Source: Serratia rhizosphaerae | Lineage (GTDB): Bacteria; Pseudomonadota; Gammaproteobacteria; Enterobacterales; Enterobacteriaceae | Direction of reading: 5' to 3' | Length of the DNA stretch: 64,000 bases | Assembly: GCF_009817885.1 (NCBI RefSeq) | Contig: NZ_CP041764.1 | Span: 2,666,001-2,730,000 of the forward strand | Part shown: piece by piece, positions 60,008-64,000 of the stretch | Position numbering within the stretch: position 1 is the first letter of the stretch | How the letters are laid out: every line of letters starts with the position of its first letter | The notes under the pieces: generated by a model | Database searches by the model: none | What the model was told of the DNA's origin: nothing | Seen by the model: only the letters and a program-made list of their open reading frames with translations | Program-made: the position numbers and the translations under genes

Positions 60008-61252
60008 ATGCCTGCTGAAAACATCACATTCTCTTCGGCGCTTGCCGCCGGGGAGCGAGCATCTGCACCCGCCAAATCGCTGAGCTTCCTTGAAGGCGTG
60101 GCGATGATCGTCGGCACCAATATTGGTGCCGGCGTGCTGTCGATAGCCTATGCCTCCAGCAAGGCGGGGTTCCTGCCGCTGCTGTTCTGGCTGGTGCTGG
60201 TCGGCTGTCTGACGACTGTCACCATGCTGTACGTGGCCGAAGCCACGCTGCGCACCCGCGCGCATCTGCAGCTGAGTGGCCTGGCGAAGCGCTATGTCGG
60301 CGGCTTCGGTTCCTGGCTGATGTTCGCTTCGGTCTGCGTCAACAGCATCGGCGCGCTGACCGCCTATATGACCGGCAGCGGCAAGCTGCTGCAATCTTTA
60401 CTGGGGATCTCGCCGGCGATCGGCAGCCTGCTGTTTTTCATCCCGGCCGCCGGGGTGCTGTATCTTGGCCTGAAGGCCATCGGCCGTGGGGAGAAATTTA
60501 TCAGTATCGGCATGGTGGTGATGCTCAGCGTGCTGGTGATCGCCACGCTGCTGAAAGACACCACCCAGATGGGGCGCCTGCTGGAGGGGGACTGGCGCTT
60601 TATGGTGCCGGTATTCAACGTGGTGGTGTTCTGCTTCTCAGCACAGTACATCGTGCCGGAAATGGCGCGCGGCTTTGCCGATAAGCCGGAGCAACTGCCG
60701 AAGGCGATTATTGTCGGCATGGCGACCACTTTTGTGCTGCTGGCGGCGGTGCCGCTGTCGGTGATTGCGCTCAGCGGCCTGGATAATATCTCCGACGTGG
60801 CCACCATCTCCTGGGGGCAGGCGCTGGGGCAGTGGGCGTTCTTCTCTGCCAATATCTTTGCGCTGTGCGCCATGCTGACTTCCTACTGGGGTCTGGGCGG
60901 CAGCTTCCTGACCAATATTTTCGACAAATTCCGCCTGGGCAACGATGAACTGCCGCTGCGCCGCTTTGCTGTGCTGCTGGTGGTGGTGCTGCCGCCGTTC
61001 GTACTGGCTTACAGCGGTTTTGTGTCGTTCGTGAATGCGCTGTACTTCGCCGGCGTATTCAGCGGCGTGGTGCTGTCGGTGATGCCGATGCTGATCCTGC
61101 GCGGCGCCCGCCAGCACGGCGATATGATGCCGCGCTGGCAGTGTAACTGGATCACCCATCCGCTGCTGCAGGCCAGCATTGTGCTGCTGTATGCGGCCAG
61201 CGCGGTGTATGCCATTGCTTCGCTGCTGGGCTATTTGCCGGCGGGCTGGTAA
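60008..61252 (+). CDS. Amino-acid permease of the aromatic/hydroxy amino acid (HAAAP) family
   Basis: The 414-residue inner-membrane protein has 11 predicted helices and the HAAAP/Trp-Tyr permease signature IVGTNIGAGVLSIAYA in helix 1, with a conserved FNVVVFCFSAQYIVPEMARG segment mid-protein. It is not clearly TyrP, Mtr, TnaB, SdaC or TdcC. Its place after gabT-gabD suggests that it imports GABA or a related amino acid; this is inference. ATG at 60008 follows AGAGGA. A strong terminator follows. Confidence 0.85.
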   Translation: MPAENITFSSALAAGERASAPAKSLSFLEGVAMIVGTNIGAGVLSIAYASSKAGFLPLLFWLVLVGCLTTVTMLYVAEATLRTRAHLQLSGLAKRYVGGFGSWLMFASVCVNSIGALTAYMTGSGKLLQSLLGISPAIGSLLFFIPAAGVLYLGLKAIGRGEKFISIGMVVMLSVLVIATLLKDTTQMGRLLEGDWRFMVPVFNVVVFCFSAQYIVPEMARGFADKPEQLPKAIIVGMATTFVLLAAVPLSVIALSGLDNISDVATISWGQALGQWAFFSANIFALCAMLTSYWGLGGSFLTNIFDKFRLGNDELPLRRFAVLLVVVLPPFVLAYSGFVSFVNALYFAGVFSGVVLSVMPMLILRGARQHGDMMPRWQCNWITHPLLQASIVLLYAASAVYAIASLLGYLPAGW

Positions 61253-61290
61253 CAGACTCCCTCAAGTGGTGTGTTTTCTCTCTGGATTGA

Positions 61291-61321
61291 GAACGGCGGC
61301 GTCGTGGCCGCCGATTTTTTT
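61291..61321 (+). terminator. Intrinsic terminator of the gabT-gabD-permease group
   Basis: CGGCGGC (61294-61300) and GCCGCCG (61307-61313) form a 7-base stem with loop GTCGTG, followed by A and seven T. It also closes against the converging GST gene. Confidence 0.92.
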
Positions 61322-61952
61322 ATGACTTGTTTGCAGGCAGCGCCAGCCAGGCCTGCAGCGACGGGCGCTGCCACTGCCGCTGGGCATAGCGTTGCAGCGT
61401 TTCCGGCAGCGGATCGCCCTGCATGGCGAGGCGGTTCAGCATCAGCGCCAGATCGCTGTCGGCAATGCACCAATCGCCAAACAGATTTTCCTGCCCGTGC
61501 GCCAGCAGACCGCCGGCGACGGCGATCAGTTTTTCCGCCGCGGCCTGTCCGTCAGCCGACAGCGCCGGCCGTTTTTCACCGTTAAAAACTACTTCGGTCG
61601 GCCGTTCTGCACGCAGCGGCGCCAGATCGCTGCGCAGCCAGGCCTGAACCTCGCGCGCCTGAGCGCGCAGCCTGACGTCGGCCGGATACAGCGGCGGCTG
61701 CGGGAATAATTCTTCCAGATATTCATCAATGGCCGATGATTCGCACAGGGTAAAGCCGTTATGCGTCAGCGCCGGTATCCTTTGGATAGGTGAAATATCG
61801 GCATAGTCGGCATGCTGATGTTCACCCCGGGCCAGATCGATTGGCTTGACGGAGAAGGGCATATTTTTCTCACGCAGCGCGATAAATACCGACATGGCGT
61901 AGGGGCTGAAAAAGTTGGCGTCGGTATAAAGTACGGTCCGGGAGGTGGTCAT
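61320..61952 (-). CDS. yfcF: Glutathione transferase, YfcF type
   Basis: The 210-residue protein has the thioredoxin-like domain (about 5-85, with DANFFSPYAMSVF and the CESSAIDEYLEE glutathione-binding SNAIL-like motif) and the helical domain (about 92-205) with AWLRSDLAPLRAERPTEVVF and FGDWCIADSDLALMLNRL. These match E. coli YfcF, a GST with glutathione-dependent peroxidase activity, though the gene sits in a different neighbourhood. It is monocistronic. Confidence 0.88.
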   Translation of the reverse strand: MTTSRTVLYTDANFFSPYAMSVFIALREKNMPFSVKPIDLARGEHQHADYADISPIQRIPALTHNGFTLCESSAIDEYLEELFPQPPLYPADVRLRAQAREVQAWLRSDLAPLRAERPTEVVFNGEKRPALSADGQAAAEKLIAVAGGLLAHGQENLFGDWCIADSDLALMLNRLAMQGDPLPETLQRYAQRQWQRPSLQAWLALPANKS

Positions 61953-62202
61953 GGCTTATCCTGATGAGGTTGTGGGTTGGTACCCTAATCATTGCCGAAT
62001 AAATCCTCGTAAATCAATGATAAAAACTAATGAGCCATTAGCCATGTTTATGTGTATATCATTGTTGAAGTTCGGTGTTTCAGGTTGTCTCACAGAATTG
62101 GTTAATTTCCCTCACTAATCATTTACCCCCAGCTAAAAGTGCGCTAGAAGTTACGGTAGGTTATTTTTTACTCTGTCATCTTCTTCCTTTGGGTTGTTGC
62201 TT
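61953..62202. other. AT-rich region upstream of vgrG
   Basis: This 250-base gap is distinctly AT-richer than its flanks. It should hold divergent promoters for the GST gene and vgrG. No ORF or named binding site is visible; the AT content would suit H-NS binding, often seen near type VI loci. Confidence 0.4.
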
Positions 62203-64000
62203 ATGTTGGAACGAATCCGCGCACACACGCCTCTTGGCCTCGATGAGCTGATGTTCTGGTCGCTGCAGGGCAGCGAACAGCTTAGCCGGCCCTATGTTTT
62301 CCTGGTTGATCTGCTGAGCCAGAACTTCCATATCGACCGGCGTTCGCTGCTTGGTCAGACCGTCACGTTGGAAATCCCCACGCAAAATCTGCTGACGCCC
62401 CGCTATCTGAACGGCAAGGTAACGGCGGCGGCGGTGCGCAGCGAGGAAATCAACGACACGCGCTATGCGGTGTATCAACTGAAGCTGGAGCCGGATATCT
62501 GGCCGATGCTGCGCGATCGAAATTTCCGTATTTTCCAGCAGCAGACGGTGCCGGACATCGTCAAAACCCTGCTGGCGGAACAGAACGTCGTCTGTGAGGA
62601 TCAACTGACCGGCAGCTATCGCCAGTGGGAATACTGCGTGCAGTATCAGGAGAGCAGCTACAACTTTATCAGCCGGCTGATGGAGCTGGAGGGCATCTAC
62701 TACTTCTGGCGTCATGAGATGGGCAAACAGACGCTGGTGCTGATGGATGCGCCCCAGCAGCATAAGCCGTTTGAAGGCTACGAAAGTATTCCCTACCACG
62801 CTACGCCTTCCGGCGGCAGCACGAGTGAAGAGGGCGTCAGCCGCTGGGCGGTCAACGATGTCGTCACACCGGGGATTTACAGCATTGACGACTACGACTT
62901 CCGCAAGCCGAACGCCTGGCTGTTTCAGGCGCGGCAGAATCCCGCTTCGCCGCAGCCGGGGCAGATTGACGTCTATGACTGGCCGGGGCGGTTTGTCGAT
63001 CATCAGCACGGCGAGTTTTACGCTCGCATTCGCCAGGAGGCCTGGCAGGCGGAGCACCAGAAAATCAGCGGCACGGCGACGGCATTGGGCATTGCGCCCG
63101 GACACACCTTTACCCTGCACAATGCGCCTTACGCCGGCGATAACGGCCAGTATCTGGTGACACAGGCTGAATATCACCTGCGTGAGAACCGCTATGCCAG
63201 CGGCGGAGAGAGCAGCGAGCACCGTATCGATTTCAACGTGATGCCGGCGGATGTGCCTTTCCGGCCGGAACAGCTGGCCGAGTGGCCGAAGACCTGCGGG
63301 CCGCAGACCGCCAAGGTGGTGGGGCCGAAAGGGGAGTCGATCTGGACTGATAAATATGGCCGCATCAAGGTGAAATTCCACTGGGATCGGCTGGCGGCGG
63401 GCGACGACACCAGTTCCTGCTGGGTGCGCGTGTCCAGCGCCTGGGCCGGGCAGGGTTTCGGCGGCGTGCAGATCCCGCGCGTTAACGACGAGGTGGTGAT
63501 CGACTTCATCAACGGCGATCCCGATCGGCCGATCGTCATCGGCCGTGTGTATAACGAAGCCAGCATGCCGCCGTGGGCGCTGCCGGCCGCCGCTACCCAG
63601 ATGGGCTTTATGAGCCGCTCCAAAGACGGCACGCCGGACAACGCCAACGCACTGCGTTTTGAAGACAAGGCCGGTTCGGAACAGGTGTGGATCCAGGCCG
63701 AACGCAATATGGATACCAACGTTAAAAACGATGAGAGCCACTCCATCGGCAGCAACCGTACCAAAACCGTCGGCGCCGATGAAACCAGCCATATCAAGCA
63801 AAACCGCACCAAAAATGTTGACGGTAATGAGACGGTCGCCATCGGCCAGAACCGCACCAAAACCATCAGCGGTAATGAGACCACCACAGTGAAGCAGAAT
63901 CGCACTGAAACGGTGGAGGGCAGCGAAACCCTGACGGTGCAGCAGAGCCGTAATGAGACCATCACCGGCGATCACTCGGCCACGGTAAAAAGCAACCATA
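62203..64000 (+). CDS. vgrG: Type VI secretion spike protein VgrG/TssI (partial, 3' end beyond window)
   Basis: The first 599 codons are visible. The N-terminus (LDELMFWSLQGSEQLSRPYVF) and the gp27-like and gp5-like OB domains are recognisable up to about residue 460, including GRIKVKFHWDR, SCWVRVSSAWAGQGFGG and IPRVNDEVVIDFINGDPDRPIVIGRVYN. A beta-helix needle of repeated N-R-T-x-T-V-x-x-x-E-T units follows from about residue 505. The C-terminus, where effector domains or adaptor binding occur, is not in view. No strong ribosome-binding site precedes ATG 62203. No other type VI gene lies upstream. Confidence 0.95.
   Translation, partial: MLERIRAHTPLGLDELMFWSLQGSEQLSRPYVFLVDLLSQNFHIDRRSLLGQTVTLEIPTQNLLTPRYLNGKVTAAAVRSEEINDTRYAVYQLKLEPDIWPMLRDRNFRIFQQQTVPDIVKTLLAEQNVVCEDQLTGSYRQWEYCVQYQESSYNFISRLMELEGIYYFWRHEMGKQTLVLMDAPQQHKPFEGYESIPYHATPSGGSTSEEGVSRWAVNDVVTPGIYSIDDYDFRKPNAWLFQARQNPASPQPGQIDVYDWPGRFVDHQHGEFYARIRQEAWQAEHQKISGTATALGIAPGHTFTLHNAPYAGDNGQYLVTQAEYHLRENRYASGGESSEHRIDFNVMPADVPFRPEQLAEWPKTCGPQTAKVVGPKGESIWTDKYGRIKVKFHWDRLAAGDDTSSCWVRVSSAWAGQGFGGVQIPRVNDEVVIDFINGDPDRPIVIGRVYNEASMPPWALPAAATQMGFMSRSKDGTPDNANALRFEDKAGSEQVWIQAERNMDTNVKNDESHSIGSNRTKTVGADETSHIKQNRTKNVDGNETVAIGQNRTKTISGNETTTVKQNRTETVEGSETLTVQQSRNETITGDHSATVKSNH
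63765..63990 (+). repeat. Degenerate needle repeats in vgrG
   Basis: The coding sequence repeats a unit of about 14-16 codons (NRTKTVGADETSHIKQ, NRTKNVDGNETVAIGQ, NRTKTISGNETTTVKQ and so on), four or more times before the edge. Each contains two short beta strands, matching the triple-stranded beta-helix of the VgrG needle. Confidence 0.8.

Overview
The window is chromosomal DNA of a gammaproteobacterium in the order Enterobacterales, most probably Serratia or a close relative. The basis is protein similarity judged by eye: almost every gene is a recognisable full-length orthologue of an E. coli K-12 gene, in GC-rich DNA, in gene orders typical of the group (zapG/zapE, rplM-rpsI-sspA-sspB, gltBD, arcB-arcZ-elbB-mtgA, lpoA-yraN-diaA-dolP, yqj cluster, exu/uxa, alx). 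No database search was run, so the genus is an inference.

Layout. 1-5.6 kb: 3' part of degQ (cut by the left edge), zapG and zapE (division), the rplM-rpsI ribosomal operon with its leader, and the stringent-response pair sspA-sspB. 5.7-13.3 kb: glutamate synthase gltBD on the minus strand and the divergent radical-SAM gene yhcC. 13.4-18.6 kb: arcB, the small RNA arcZ on the opposite strand, elbB-mtgA, and the minus-strand lpoA-yraN-diaA-dolP group of envelope and replication genes. 21.2-22.6 kb: rsmI and the RNase P RNA gene rnpB, separated by an array of four tight hairpins. 22.6-30.7 kb: respiratory nitrate reductase narGHJI with the transporter narK directly upstream and no narXL beside it. 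31-33.9 kb: a TetR repressor and a divergent NTF2-fold protein sharing two near-identical palindromic operators, then yhaK/yhaJ. 33.9-38.4 kb: yqjG, yqjF, yqjK-yqjE-yqjD, yqjC, mzrA, yqjA. 38.5-39.0 kb: an unrecognised secreted ORF. 39.1-44.7 kb: hexuronate catabolism (exuR, exuT, uxaC, uxaA). 44.7-53.7 kb: ygjV, sstT, alx with a Mn2+ riboswitch leader, an amidotransferase, ygjR, ygjP, rlmG, fadH. 54.0-61.3 kb: the most lineage-specific part, with an ABC-F ATPase behind a possible attenuator leader, a MocR-type regulator, and a gabT-gabD-amino-acid-permease group. 61.3-64 kb: a YfcF-type glutathione transferase and the first 599 codons of a type VI secretion VgrG spike that runs off the right edge.

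How the genes work together. Several compact operons can be read directly: narGHJI (every junction a 4-base ATGA overlap), gltBD (13-base gap), uxaCA (20-base gap), elbB-mtgA (ATGA overlap), yqjD-E-K (overlapping), yqjA-mzrA (GTGA overlap). ExuR, ExuT, UxaC and UxaA together cover galacturonate/glucuronate import and three catabolic steps. The MocR regulator lies divergent to gabT-gabD and a permease, suggesting a regulated route for a GABA-like omega-amino acid.

Most of the window is ordinary core genome. I saw no CRISPR array, prophage, insertion sequence, rRNA or tRNA, and no clear new defence or biosynthetic system. The items most worth a second look are the hairpin array before rnpB, the ABC-F leader, the double TetR operator, the unknown secreted ORF and the VgrG island edge.
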